Source: Gemmatimonadota bacterium
GTDB lineage: Bacteria > Latescibacterota > UBA2968 > GCA-2709665
Length of the DNA: 64,000 nucleotides
Direction of reading: 5' to 3'
Assembly (NCBI GenBank): GCA_028874335.1
Contig: JAPPJY010000063.1
Location: 54,556 to 118,555, forward strand
The notes under the pieces are model-generated. The model was not told the DNA's origin. It worked only from the letters and a program-made list of their open reading frames with translations, and ran no database searches. Of this stretch, positions 55,093-63,946 are shown one piece after another; the first letter of the stretch is position 1, and each line of letters begins with the position of its first letter. A program made the translations under genes and the position numbers.

Positions 55093-56172
55093 ATGCCCGA
55101 GCTGCCAAGGATGTATCCGGTCTGGGTGGATGCGAAGAATACCCGCGTCTACGGAATGGACGTTGACGAGTGCGGCGCGCTGTGGTTTACGGGCAGTCTG
55201 TCTGTACTCCACCGGTACAAACCTGAGTCAGGGCAAATCCACACGTTTTCGATCCCCGACAAGCACGGTGGAAGCCAATGTCTCTGCGCCGGCGGGAAGG
55301 TCTATGTGCTGCCGCAGACCAATCCCATGTTTACGGTTTACGACACGGTGACGGAATGCGTTTACAAGATCGATAAGCCGTTTTTGGAGGCGAACCTGTG
55401 GTATGGTCACGCGGATAAGGCGCGAAACTTACTCTTTATGCCTGAGCGGTCGAGGCCGTGTCTGGTGGTTTGGGACGTTGAGACCGAACAGGGGGAGGTC
55501 CTTGAGTATCCGGCGCCAGGCGTGCTGCCGGACATACGGGAGGTAGATTGGCCCGAGCGGCTGGAGACATTCGCGGTTCCGCGAAACGACGGCGTGCAGC
55601 GCCGCGTGTACTACGATCCCGACAGCCGTGGATTCCTGGCGGAAGATTCCCGTCGCGCGCCGCCGTCGCGACCGGGAGCGCGTGCTGAGCCGTTTGTCGT
55701 GAATTACAGCGACGGTCGGCTCAGCCGGTTGGACCGTCGGACGGGTGAGAGGTATGAACGGGATGTACCGGGTTGGAAGGAGGACTTCGGTTTCATCGGC
55801 GGCGGTGTCTTCTACGGGGGATGGCAATTGAACAACCTGAGCACGTACGATTCGGGATTCCGGTACGACGAGAAGACCGGCGACTATATTCAGCAGAAAG
55901 AAGATCCGCACGTCGGGGTGGACGGATTGCCCTATCACTTCATGGACCGCTTTATCGCCTATCACCCTGAGAGTGATACGTTCGATCTGCTGATTCCCGA
56001 CGTGCCTCGTTCACGATACCCGCAGTTGTGTTATAACAAGGTGGCGGACGGGCATCTCTACATTACGGCAAACGATATCTGGTCAGAAGAGAAGCAGCGT
56101 CCGCTGGGAGCTGTCGAAAACCCTGTGGGTCAGTTGATGGTCCTGCAGACCCGCCGCATTGACGGTGGATAA
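55093..56172 (+). CDS. Beta-propeller protein (SMP-30/virginiamycin lyase-like), unknown role
   Basis: 359 residues, no signal peptide. Repeating strands with VYGMDVDECGALWFTGSL, SQCLCAGGKVYVLPQT, ARNLLFMPERSRPCLVVWDVE, and FVVNYSDGRLSRLDRRTGERYE fit a six-bladed propeller of the lactonase/SMP-30 or NHL type. Lactone hydrolysis in sugar-acid catabolism would suit the FGGY kinase and GarR-like neighbours, but no catalytic residues can be assigned. ATG 55093 with a GAG-rich upstream stretch. Confidence 0.6.
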   Translation: MPELPRMYPVWVDAKNTRVYGMDVDECGALWFTGSLSVLHRYKPESGQIHTFSIPDKHGGSQCLCAGGKVYVLPQTNPMFTVYDTVTECVYKIDKPFLEANLWYGHADKARNLLFMPERSRPCLVVWDVETEQGEVLEYPAPGVLPDIREVDWPERLETFAVPRNDGVQRRVYYDPDSRGFLAEDSRRAPPSRPGARAEPFVVNYSDGRLSRLDRRTGERYERDVPGWKEDFGFIGGGVFYGGWQLNNLSTYDSGFRYDEKTGDYIQQKEDPHVGVDGLPYHFMDRFIAYHPESDTFDLLIPDVPRSRYPQLCYNKVADGHLYITANDIWSEEKQRPLGAVENPVGQLMVLQTRRIDGG

Positions 56173-56278
56173 ACGGAAGACGCTGGTGACGCATTCCGAA
56201 CCCTTCCCATGAGGCTTTCGGTGGACGCAGTCACCCCATCCCGATAGAGATGATCACGTCAGACGAGAGGAGGCAACG

Positions 56279-57181
56279 ATGGAAAAGGTAGGGTTTATCG
56301 GCCTGGGCATTATGGGCAAACCAATGGCGATCAATCTCATAAAGGCCGGTTTCGATCTCACGTTCTACGCACGCCGTCCGGAGATCACAGCCGAGATGGA
56401 GGGGTTGGGCGCCAGGGCGGCTGAATCTCCCGCCGCAGTCGCGGAACGCACCGATATCATCATTACAATCGTAACGGCGGACCCGGAGGTGCGGGAAGTG
56501 GTTCTCGGCGACAGTGGCGTCCTGAAGGGCGCATCCGAGGGAAAGCTGATCGTGGACATGAGCACGATCTCGCCGCTCACGATCCGGGAGATCGCGGATA
56601 AAGCGGAAGCGAAGGGTGTGGCGGTGATGGATGCGCCGGTGAGCGGGGGCGATACGGGGGCGATCAACGGGACGTTGACGATCATCGCCGGCGGCGAGGC
56701 GGACGACTTCGAGCGGTGCCGCGGTTTGTTTAACGCGATGGGAAACGAGGAAAACATCTTCCACGTCGGATCAGTTGGCGTGGGACAGACCGTGAAAATC
56801 GTCAATCAGCTGATCGGCGGAATCAACATGGCCGCCATCGCGGAGGGTCTGATCCTGGGTATCCGGGCGGGCGCCGACCCCGAAGTGATGCACCAGGTCA
56901 TCAGCGTGAGTTCTGCCAACTCGACGCTGTTTCAGATCCGCGCCTCGGATTTCCTGCTCGCGGACTCGTTTGCACCCGGATTCATGCTGGATCTGATGAA
57001 GAAGGACCTGGGGATCGGCGTGGATCTCGGCAAGGCGCTGAACGTGCCGATGCCGATCGGCGCGGCGACGTACCAGATGTACTCCGCGGCGAGCGGTCTT
57101 GGTGCGGGAGAATTGGATTTTTCGGCGGTATGCAAAGCGGCCGAACATTTGAGCGGGACCCGGATTTCTCAGGACCGCTGA
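56279..57181 (+). CDS. garR: 3-hydroxyisobutyrate dehydrogenase family (tartronate semialdehyde reductase-like)
   Basis: 300 residues. NAD-binding VGFIGLGIMGKPMA, VDMSTISPLT, substrate motif DAPVSGGDTGA, and catalytic Lys in GVGQTVKIVNQLI. GarR reduces tartronate semialdehyde to glycerate; related members act on succinate semialdehyde or 3-hydroxyisobutyrate, so the symbol is tentative. AGGAGG lies just upstream of the ATG. It is convergent with the acyl-CoA synthetase gene six bases away. Confidence 0.85.
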   Translation: MEKVGFIGLGIMGKPMAINLIKAGFDLTFYARRPEITAEMEGLGARAAESPAAVAERTDIIITIVTADPEVREVVLGDSGVLKGASEGKLIVDMSTISPLTIREIADKAEAKGVAVMDAPVSGGDTGAINGTLTIIAGGEADDFERCRGLFNAMGNEENIFHVGSVGVGQTVKIVNQLIGGINMAAIAEGLILGIRAGADPEVMHQVISVSSANSTLFQIRASDFLLADSFAPGFMLDLMKKDLGIGVDLGKALNVPMPIGAATYQMYSAASGLGAGELDFSAVCKAAEHLSGTRISQDR

Positions 57182-57187
57182 AACCCA

Positions 57188-58729
57188 TCACACCGTGCCG
57201 TATTTCGTCCGGAACCGTTCTCTCAATACGGCTTTCTGCACCTTCCCGGTAGCGGTTGTCACGGGGAGTTTCGGGATGATCTCCACCCATCTGGGTTTCT
57301 TGAATCCCGCCAGACGGGCGCGCACGTAGTCGGAGACCTCGTCGGGCGTGAGGTCTGCGCCGTCACTCGCCACGACCGCGGCCAGCACGGACTCACCCCA
57401 TTCTCTGTCCGGGATGCCGACCACGGCAGCGTCGCGGATCTTCGGATTTTCCTTCAGCAGGCGTTCGATTTCCAGCGGATAGATGTTTTCCCCGCCGCTG
57501 ATGATCATATCCTTTGCCCGGCCGGACAGGTAGAGATAGCCGTCGTCGTCCATTCTGCCCAGATCTCCGGTGTACAGCCAGCCGCCCTTCAGCGCTTCCC
57601 CGGTTTTCTCGGGCATATTCCAGTATTCAAGCATCACAGAGGCGGTTTTGGCGACCACTTCGCCCACCTCGCCGGGAGCAACCGGATTCCCGGACGAATC
57701 GACAACGTGGAGTCCGACCGAGGCCATGGGTCGTCCCACCGAGCCGAGTTTTCCGAGGTCGCCTGACGTCAGACGGCACACGGTCAGGATGCAGCCGGCC
57801 TCGGTGAGCCCGTACGTGACGTAGACGTCGGACTCGAACGTCGCCAGGATGTCCTCGAGCAGCGCCGCGGGAAACGTATCCGACGAACCCAGGCAACGCT
57901 GTACCGAAGCAACGTCATGGTTGCTCAGCCGCTGGTGCGCGAGAATCCAGCGCCAGACCGTCGGCACGCAGAAGACGTTGGTTGCCCGGTGCTGCGCAAC
58001 GGCCGACAGGATGTCACCAGGGTCCGCGCCGTCCAGAATGACGAGCGTGGCGCCCGTCAGGAAATGAGGAAGCACCAGACAGTCCGGGCCGCCGGTGTGG
58101 AAGAGCGGGTAGACGACCAGGCCAACGTCGCAAGTGTGCCCGCCGGTCGCCAGGGCAAGGGAGAGGGCTTGAAGGTAATGGCTCTTGTGCGAGAAAACCG
58201 CACCTTTGGGAAACCCCGTCGTGCCGCTCGTGTACAGGATGATGTGCGGATCGTCCTCGTCGAGCTCGACTGCCGGTTCGACCGAAGGCGATCTGGCTGC
58301 GAGATCTTCCAGCCGGTTGCCGCGAGTGCCGCCGATGGTGAGCATCCACTCGAGTCCGGACCCTGCGTCAACGCCGCCGACCTCGTCCACGAACCGGTCT
58401 TGACAGATCAGGCCGCAGGCGCCGGACTGCTGCAGCGTGTAGTGGATCTCCCCTCTGCGGTACCAGTAATTCACCGGGACCAAAATGGCGCCTGTTTTGG
58501 CCAGCGCAAAATAGACGGCAACGTAGACGTCTGAATTCCGGCTCAAGACGCCGATTCGGTCGCCTTTACGGACGCCCCGTTCCAGAAGGCCGTTGGCAAT
58601 GCGATTGCATTGCGCATTCAGTTCGCCGTACGTCAGCGAGCGGTTGCCGAAAATGACGGCCGGTTTGCGCTTCAGACCCGGGTCGCTGGCGTTGCGTTGA
58701 AGTATGCTCCCCAGTAACATCCTGTCCAT
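57188..58729 (-). CDS. Acyl-CoA synthetase (class I adenylate-forming enzyme)
   Basis: 513 residues. Core motifs: YTSGTTGFPKGA, YGLTEAG, YTGDLGRMDDDGYL, GGENIYPLEIE, and C-terminal TATGKVQKAVLRERF with the catalytic Lys. It activates a carboxylic acid as acyl-AMP and then forms the CoA thioester. Substrate chain type cannot be read from the sequence. ATG 58729 has GGAGTAACG upstream. Confidence 0.88.
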   Translation of the reverse strand: MDRMLLGSILQRNASDPGLKRKPAVIFGNRSLTYGELNAQCNRIANGLLERGVRKGDRIGVLSRNSDVYVAVYFALAKTGAILVPVNYWYRRGEIHYTLQQSGACGLICQDRFVDEVGGVDAGSGLEWMLTIGGTRGNRLEDLAARSPSVEPAVELDEDDPHIILYTSGTTGFPKGAVFSHKSHYLQALSLALATGGHTCDVGLVVYPLFHTGGPDCLVLPHFLTGATLVILDGADPGDILSAVAQHRATNVFCVPTVWRWILAHQRLSNHDVASVQRCLGSSDTFPAALLEDILATFESDVYVTYGLTEAGCILTVCRLTSGDLGKLGSVGRPMASVGLHVVDSSGNPVAPGEVGEVVAKTASVMLEYWNMPEKTGEALKGGWLYTGDLGRMDDDGYLYLSGRAKDMIISGGENIYPLEIERLLKENPKIRDAAVVGIPDREWGESVLAAVVASDGADLTPDEVSDYVRARLAGFKKPRWVEIIPKLPVTTATGKVQKAVLRERFRTKYGTV

Positions 58730-58750
58730 CGTTACTCCGTCCCCGGAAAA

Positions 58751-58787
58751 CCGCAGGGGCGCGTTAACTCAGTACGCGCCCCTGCGG
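58751..58787 (-). terminator. Strong hairpin terminator after the lipoprotein gene
   Basis: CCGCAGGGGCGCGT / ACGCGCCCCTGCGG, a perfect 14-bp stem with a 9-base loop, followed on the minus strand by TTTTCC. The family 3 element is inserted between this hairpin and the lipoprotein stop. It also sits just upstream of the acyl-CoA synthetase start. Confidence 0.65.
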
Positions 58788-58811
58788 TGTTTACACGATC
58801 ATGCAATGTCA

Positions 58812-58976
58812 AGTGTCCTGTCCCAAAAATTCCTCACCATTCGACCGGCGATTCATCCCGTCTCGCGACGTTCACCTCGCTCGCCGACCATACACAGGTC
58901 GCCTGCGCTCGGTCGCCTTGCGAGCCGGGCGACTCGGCGGTCGAATTTAGGCAACTTATTTCCGGGACAGAACACT
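58812..58976 (+). mobile_element. Family 3 MITE-like element
   Basis: 165 bp with terminal inverted repeats AGTGTCCTGTCCC and (inverted) AGTGTTCTGTCCC, and a second inner inverted repeat ATTCGACCG. No coding potential. It is six bases past the stop codon of the lipoprotein gene (TAA 58983-58985). Single copy in the window. Confidence 0.7.
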
Positions 58977-58982
58977 AGGGAG

Positions 58983-59543
58983 TTACTTTGGCAGCACCCC
59001 CAATTGGTCCGCGAAACGTCGCCACGTGTCCACCGTACCGTCTTCGAAGGTGACTTTGAAGACGACGCTATCGATTACCGCGACGCTGATGTCTTCGTAC
59101 ACCCGGGTTGCGCCGTCGGTGTTTTCGAAGGAAACGCGGTTGCCGTTTACGACCATGTTTCCGGTTGTGATTCTACCGGTCGCGATATGAGTTATTTCAG
59201 GTGATGTTCTGTAGCCGCCGCCGATCTCCATATATTCATTCCGGGTGAAGGGCTGTGACTCGACCGCTTCCGACTGAAAGCTATAGTTAAGACCTGAAAC
59301 CTGGATCTGATTCTGGCCCTGAGAGATCGAGGCCGTGACATGCGCCGTGGTCAAACCGGTGGGGTACCACTCATAGTGACCGCTCACGGCAGGCGGCTGC
59401 AGTATCTTCCCGTCCGGCGTCTGCCTCGATTCCAGGCGCCATTTGCCCCTAAATGCAAACTGGTGTTGTGTCTCGTCCGCGCAACTCGCGATCATTGCCG
59501 CGGCCGATCCGACGAGCAGCGCGCGGGTCAGGGTTTTGAACAT
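58983..59543 (-). CDS. Lipoprotein, unknown function
   Basis: 186 residues. Signal peptide MFKTLTRALLVGSAAAMIAS followed by Cys (lipobox IASC), then a beta-rich domain of about 160 residues (FRGKWRLESRQTPDGKI ... VFKVTFEDGTVDTWRRF) resembling lipocalin-like or calycin folds. It would be anchored to a membrane. GAGGAGG precedes the ATG. Unrelated to its neighbours so far as can be seen. Confidence 0.75.
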   Translation of the reverse strand: MFKTLTRALLVGSAAAMIASCADETQHQFAFRGKWRLESRQTPDGKILQPPAVSGHYEWYPTGLTTAHVTASISQGQNQIQVSGLNYSFQSEAVESQPFTRNEYMEIGGGYRTSPEITHIATGRITTGNMVVNGNRVSFENTDGATRVYEDISVAVIDSVVFKVTFEDGTVDTWRRFADQLGVLPK

Positions 59544-59665
59544 CCAGTGTCCTCCTCGCCTTGTTCGAGAGAATCCGTCCCGGCTCCTTCGAAGAATCGT
59601 CGTCCGGCGTAAGGGTCAAGGATCAATTACGCAACCGGCCGCCGGTCCTTCGATCGCGAAGAATA

Positions 59666-60790
59666 TCATTCGGGATTTTCAATGCAGAATCGATGTACCA
59701 TTTTTGTGAAGACATCGGAACCCTTGAGGAGCTGGTCCCGCGCGATCCATTCGTCAACGGTGTGCGCCTGCTGGATATTGCCCGGCCCCATGACAACCAG
59801 TTCCATCGTTTTTCCAAATACCATGCCATCCGTTCCGTAGGCGACGGTCCTGGGTTTCCGCCTGCCGGTAACCTGAAGCGCTTCCCGGACGACCGGAGAG
59901 TCGATGCTCGTGCTGAGCGGATCGAGGATTTTCGGCACTTCAATCCGGATGCCGTGTTTGTCCGCCATGCGTACCATGCGATTGACAACCGGATTCCAGT
60001 TCTGGCCCGGCATCGGCCGGCAGTTGATGGTGGCGCGGCTGACGGGCGCCGTTACGTTTGCGGCCGTATCGCCGTCGGAAAGTACGATATTCAGGGTTGC
60101 ATGCGGCGGATCGAACGCCTCATTCCGATATCGGGCATCGGTCCTCAACATCCCGTCCAGTTTGACGACGTCGTTCAGGAACGGGATGAGCTTGTGATTG
60201 GCGTTCGCCCCTTTGCCGGTACTGCTGTGCGCGGCTTTGCCCCTGGCGGTCGCCTCGAACTTGAGCGAGCCCTTATGTGCATACACAACATTGAGAAGCG
60301 TGGGTTCGCCGACGATACCGTACCGGATTTCGGACGACTTGAAGATCTTCGATTTCGTTGCGACGGTCTTCGCGCCGCCGCAGTCCGTTTCCTCATCGGC
60401 GGTGACGATGACGTATACAGGTGCATTGAGTTCCTTGACGGAGAAGGCGTTCGCAGCCGCGATCATACATGCGACGGACCCTTTCATGTCGGCGCTGCCT
60501 CGTCCGTAGAGCCTGTCGTGCCTGGCGGTAAGCTTGAACGGATCCGAAGCCCATCCCTCGGCCGGAACCACGTCGGAATGGGCGAGAAGGGCGATGCCTC
60601 CTGTTCCGTTTCCCTTTTTCCCGATCACATTTGTCTTTTGCGTGCCTGCCTGGTCCCTGTAATTGACGAGTTCCACCGACATGCCCGCCTTTCGAAGCCA
60701 TTTGGCAATGGCCCGGGATACCGGCGTATTGGTGAATTGGGAGGCTGAGTTGTAGGAAACCAGGTCGGCGGTGATTTCAACCACATCCAT
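59666..60790 (-). CDS. M20 family metallopeptidase (ArgE/DapE/carboxypeptidase G2-like)
   Basis: 374 residues. Two-zinc site: LLAHSDVVPAEGW (His), GRGSADMKG (bridging Asp), VTADEETDCGG (general-base Glu and metal Glu), IVGEPTLL and QQAHTVDEW (last His). The inserted dimerisation domain with AHSS is present. It removes an acyl or amino acid group from an N-acylated substrate; which one cannot be fixed. GAGGAGC lies just upstream of the ATG. Confidence 0.87.
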   Translation of the reverse strand: MDVVEITADLVSYNSASQFTNTPVSRAIAKWLRKAGMSVELVNYRDQAGTQKTNVIGKKGNGTGGIALLAHSDVVPAEGWASDPFKLTARHDRLYGRGSADMKGSVACMIAAANAFSVKELNAPVYVIVTADEETDCGGAKTVATKSKIFKSSEIRYGIVGEPTLLNVVYAHKGSLKFEATARGKAAHSSTGKGANANHKLIPFLNDVVKLDGMLRTDARYRNEAFDPPHATLNIVLSDGDTAANVTAPVSRATINCRPMPGQNWNPVVNRMVRMADKHGIRIEVPKILDPLSTSIDSPVVREALQVTGRRKPRTVAYGTDGMVFGKTMELVVMGPGNIQQAHTVDEWIARDQLLKGSDVFTKMVHRFCIENPE

Positions 60791-60872
60791 GTTCCGCTCC
60801 TCTACGTGGCCCCGCCTGGCGATGCGGATTACGGAAATGTCGAAATGAGCGTTCGTATCCGGTACGTACCAT

Positions 60873-61931
60873 TCATTCCGTGGTGGGGGGCTGACATGCC
60901 TGTCCTGCCAATTCCCCGCGGACGATTTCGACGCCCCTGACCATGTTCCGGAGCTTCTGGAAGGCCAGCCACCGGGGCAACTGAAAGAAACCGCAGTCGG
61001 GCGTGACCGTGAGCTTTTCCGGTGGGACGTGTTGCAGGGTCAGTCGCACCCGTTCTGCGACGTCCTCGGGCGTTTCAACGTAAAAGGATTTGATGTCGAC
61101 CAGGCCGGCGGCGACCTCCTTCTCCTTTGCGATTTCCGCGCAAAGTTCCAGTTCCACCAGTTCACGGTTTGCAAACTCCAGGGAGATCTGTTCGGCGTCG
61201 GCGCGAAGGATGTCGTCCAGCATCCAGTCGTACCGGCGTTTTCCCCGCGGCCGGCTGCCCAGGTTTCCGAAACAGATATGCAGGCCGATCTTGGCGTTGA
61301 CGCCCTTTACGGTTTCATTGAACAGGTCGATCCAGCTCCGGTCGTCTCCGGGTACTATGGAAAACGAGGGTTCGTCCAGTTGTATGAATTGCGCCCCCGC
61401 GTCAACCAGGCGTTTGAGTTCGCGGTTGACCACTCCCGCGAACTCGTACGCGAGTTCGATCCGGTCCTTGTAGATGCGGTCGTCTTTCAGCTGAATGTGA
61501 ATGGTAAGCGTCAGAGGGCCGGGGCAGGTGGCCTTCAATGGACGATCCGTAATGGAACTTGCGAATTGAAACTCCTCGGCGATACCCAGGCCGTCGGGGA
61601 CCTGGATCCGTTCTTCGGGCCACCAGCGCGGGACGCTGTCGTAGCCGTAAACACCCGTGCGCCGGAGTGTCGGCCGGGACGCAAGTCCTTTGAAACGGCG
61701 GTAAAAACTCTGAACGAAATACCAGCGCCGCATCTCGCCGTCGGTGATGATATCCACACCCGCTCGCGTCTGGTCCAGCATGGCGAGATGCACGGCGTCG
61801 TCGAAGGTCTCGCGAACGTCGGTGGGTCCGAACTCGCCCTCTTCGATTTGTTCCACGGCCGTCCAGAACCAACCCGGCAGCGCGTAGCTTCCGATCACAC
61901 TCGTCGGTATCAATGGTAATTCGGAATTCAT
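60873..61931 (-). CDS. Cobalamin-independent methionine synthase-like protein (MetE C-terminal domain only)
   Basis: 352 residues, half the length of MetE. It has the C-terminal catalytic barrel with zinc ligands in GLHICFGN (His, Cys), QISLEFAN (Glu) and TVTPDCGFF (Cys). The N-terminal MetE domain is missing, as in short family members that use other methyl donors or acceptors. It follows ATG 61931; 61946 is possible. The substrate is unknown. Confidence 0.8.
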   Translation of the reverse strand: MNSELPLIPTSVIGSYALPGWFWTAVEQIEEGEFGPTDVRETFDDAVHLAMLDQTRAGVDIITDGEMRRWYFVQSFYRRFKGLASRPTLRRTGVYGYDSVPRWWPEERIQVPDGLGIAEEFQFASSITDRPLKATCPGPLTLTIHIQLKDDRIYKDRIELAYEFAGVVNRELKRLVDAGAQFIQLDEPSFSIVPGDDRSWIDLFNETVKGVNAKIGLHICFGNLGSRPRGKRRYDWMLDDILRADAEQISLEFANRELVELELCAEIAKEKEVAAGLVDIKSFYVETPEDVAERVRLTLQHVPPEKLTVTPDCGFFQLPRWLAFQKLRNMVRGVEIVRGELAGQACQPPTTE

Positions 61932-62071
61932 GGGTCGTTTGTCCATCTGCCACAGAACGCGGGAACCGGGCTGTGGAAGGTCAACCGGGAACCATATAAG
62001 AAGCGACGGCGGCCCGGCTTTGTCAAGCAGAAACGTGGCGGAGGAACCCCGACGGGCGCGGGAGACGGGCA

Positions 62072-62100
62072 TTGACTTGCAGGCCCCCATGGACTATCTT
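62072..62100 (+). promoter_or_regulatory. Candidate promoter for the gamma-glutamyltransferase gene
   Basis: TTGACT, 17 bases, TATCTT, about 180 bp upstream of the start. The 350-bp region 61932-62281 also has an imperfect GCCGGGTCC / GGATCCGGC hairpin in the leader; no riboswitch was recognised. Confidence 0.45.
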
Positions 62101-62281
62101 CCGCTTACCCCACGGTTGCAGAAGCGCCGGGTCCGACACCCCCCTTCGGGATCCGGCAGCCATGCGGGTTTTCCGCAGTGTCCTCAATGCTCCATTTCCG
62201 TTTCAAGATCCAGTGGAAACGTCGTGCTGGTCTCTTCGCCGGTCCAAATCCGAAGGGATCTGTCGATAAGGAATCCTGTCT

Positions 62282-63910
62282 ATGGCCTTCTCTTCAGTCG
62301 GAACGGTGCATCGTTCCACGGTAACCGGCACCCGGGGAATGGTTGCCAGCGGGCATCCGCTGGCGAGCCTCGCCGGGGTCCGGATGCTGCTCGAACAGGG
62401 CAATGCGTTCGACGCCGCGGTCGCCGTCGCGGCGGCGCTGAATATCGTCGAGCCCTATATGTCCGGCATTGCCGGCGTGGGATACGCGCTGGTCTATTCC
62501 GCAGCGGAAGAACGCGTTCGTGTATTGGATTATTGCGGGCGCACCCCGCACGACGCCAACTCGGAGTCCTTCACGTCGCCACACCATCAGGACGGCGGGG
62601 TGATGTCGTGCCTGGTTCCCGGCGCCTGTGGCGGATGGCTCGAGCTTCTGGACAGATACGGTACGATGGACCGGGCAACGGTATTCGCGCCGGCAATTGA
62701 ACTCGCCGAAAACGGCTTCCCGGTCACCGTGAAGAATGCCCGGTTCATACAGGATTCCCTGCCTCGAATGCGACCTTCGGGAACCCGGGTGATTCTGAGC
62801 AGCGGCCGGGCGCCCCTTGCCGGGGACGTCCTGATCCAGAAAGATCTCGCCCGGACGTTTCGCAGGGTCGTGGAAGGCGGCGCCGAGGCCTTCTACCGCG
62901 GAGACCTCGCATCCGAGATTGCGGGATACGTGCAGGCCGGGGGAGGGCTCCTTTCGCGGAAAGACCTCGCGGATTTCGAGGTTGAATGGACCGATGCCGT
63001 TTCAACGGCCTATCGCGATTTCCGCGTGTTCTGCCCGCCGCTCCCCAGCGCGGGCTTTCACATTCTCCAGGCCCTGAATATGCTCGAAGGCTATGATCTC
63101 AAGGACATGGGCCACCATTCTGAGGAGGCGCTCCACCTTTTCATCGAGGTCCTGAAGCTGGGCAATGCGGATCGGGTGGCATTCGCCGCGGCACCTGAGG
63201 CGCCACTGGGTGGTCTGCTTTCAAAGGCGTACGCGAATGAACGCAGGAGAATGATCGGGGACCGGGCGGCGGTGAATCGCGGCGAATATTACGCTGCGGT
63301 CGGGCTGCCGGGGGAGATTGCTCCGGGACAGCCGGGAGACTGGCTGAATGAATGTACGACGCATTTCGACGTGGTGGACGTCCACGGCAATGCTGTGGCG
63401 GTTACGCAGAGTCTGGGATCGGGTTTCGGCTCGGGCGAGATTATCGGTAACACCGGAATGTTCCTGAACAATTTCATCAAATGGGCCGATACGGTGTCAG
63501 GCAGCCCAAACTGTATCGAGCCCCACAAGAAAATCGATATGTGTCTTTCGCCGTGCCAGGTCTTCAAGGATGGTCGTCTCCTGGCGGCGCTGGGCACTCC
63601 GGGAAGCTGGGGGATTCAGCAGACGACAACCCAGTTCACCACCAATTTTCTGGATTACGGGATGAACATTCAAGCCGCCATCGAAGCACCGAGATTCCGC
63701 TTTCAACACGCCGGCACACGCGTCTATATGGAGTCCCGGGTGCCGGCAGAAATCCGGTCCGGCCTGATTCGCCGCGGGCATCAGATCGACGTTGTCGACG
63801 CATTCTCGCACGTAACCGGGGGCGCGCAGGGGATTTCCGTAGACCACGAAAGCGGCGCCCTGATGGGTGGAGCGGATCCCCGACGGGACGGCTACGCGAT
63901 TGGACTCTGA
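62282..63910 (+). CDS. ggt: Gamma-glutamyltransferase
   Basis: 542 residues with the two-subunit precursor plan. The autocleavage/catalytic Thr is Thr359 in NECTTHFDVVDVHGNAVAVT. N-terminal GMVASGHPLASLAG and GNAFDAAVAVAAAL are family motifs, and the oxyanion region is GTPGSWGIQQTTTQ in place of the usual PGG. No export signal is evident. It hydrolyses or transfers gamma-glutamyl groups, for example from glutathione. ATG has AAGGAA eight bases upstream. A family 2 element lies 36 bp after the stop. Confidence 0.87.
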   Translation: MAFSSVGTVHRSTVTGTRGMVASGHPLASLAGVRMLLEQGNAFDAAVAVAAALNIVEPYMSGIAGVGYALVYSAAEERVRVLDYCGRTPHDANSESFTSPHHQDGGVMSCLVPGACGGWLELLDRYGTMDRATVFAPAIELAENGFPVTVKNARFIQDSLPRMRPSGTRVILSSGRAPLAGDVLIQKDLARTFRRVVEGGAEAFYRGDLASEIAGYVQAGGGLLSRKDLADFEVEWTDAVSTAYRDFRVFCPPLPSAGFHILQALNMLEGYDLKDMGHHSEEALHLFIEVLKLGNADRVAFAAAPEAPLGGLLSKAYANERRRMIGDRAAVNRGEYYAAVGLPGEIAPGQPGDWLNECTTHFDVVDVHGNAVAVTQSLGSGFGSGEIIGNTGMFLNNFIKWADTVSGSPNCIEPHKKIDMCLSPCQVFKDGRLLAALGTPGSWGIQQTTTQFTTNFLDYGMNIQAAIEAPRFRFQHAGTRVYMESRVPAEIRSGLIRRGHQIDVVDAFSHVTGGAQGISVDHESGALMGGADPRRDGYAIGL

Positions 63911-63946
63911 GACGAACCGTTGCGCCCCGACGACGGTGGAACCTTA

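Noticed and set aside
61980..62030. TTGACA and TATATG on the minus strand upstream of the MetE-like gene
   Set aside because: Spacing of about 22 bases is too long for a sigma70 promoter.
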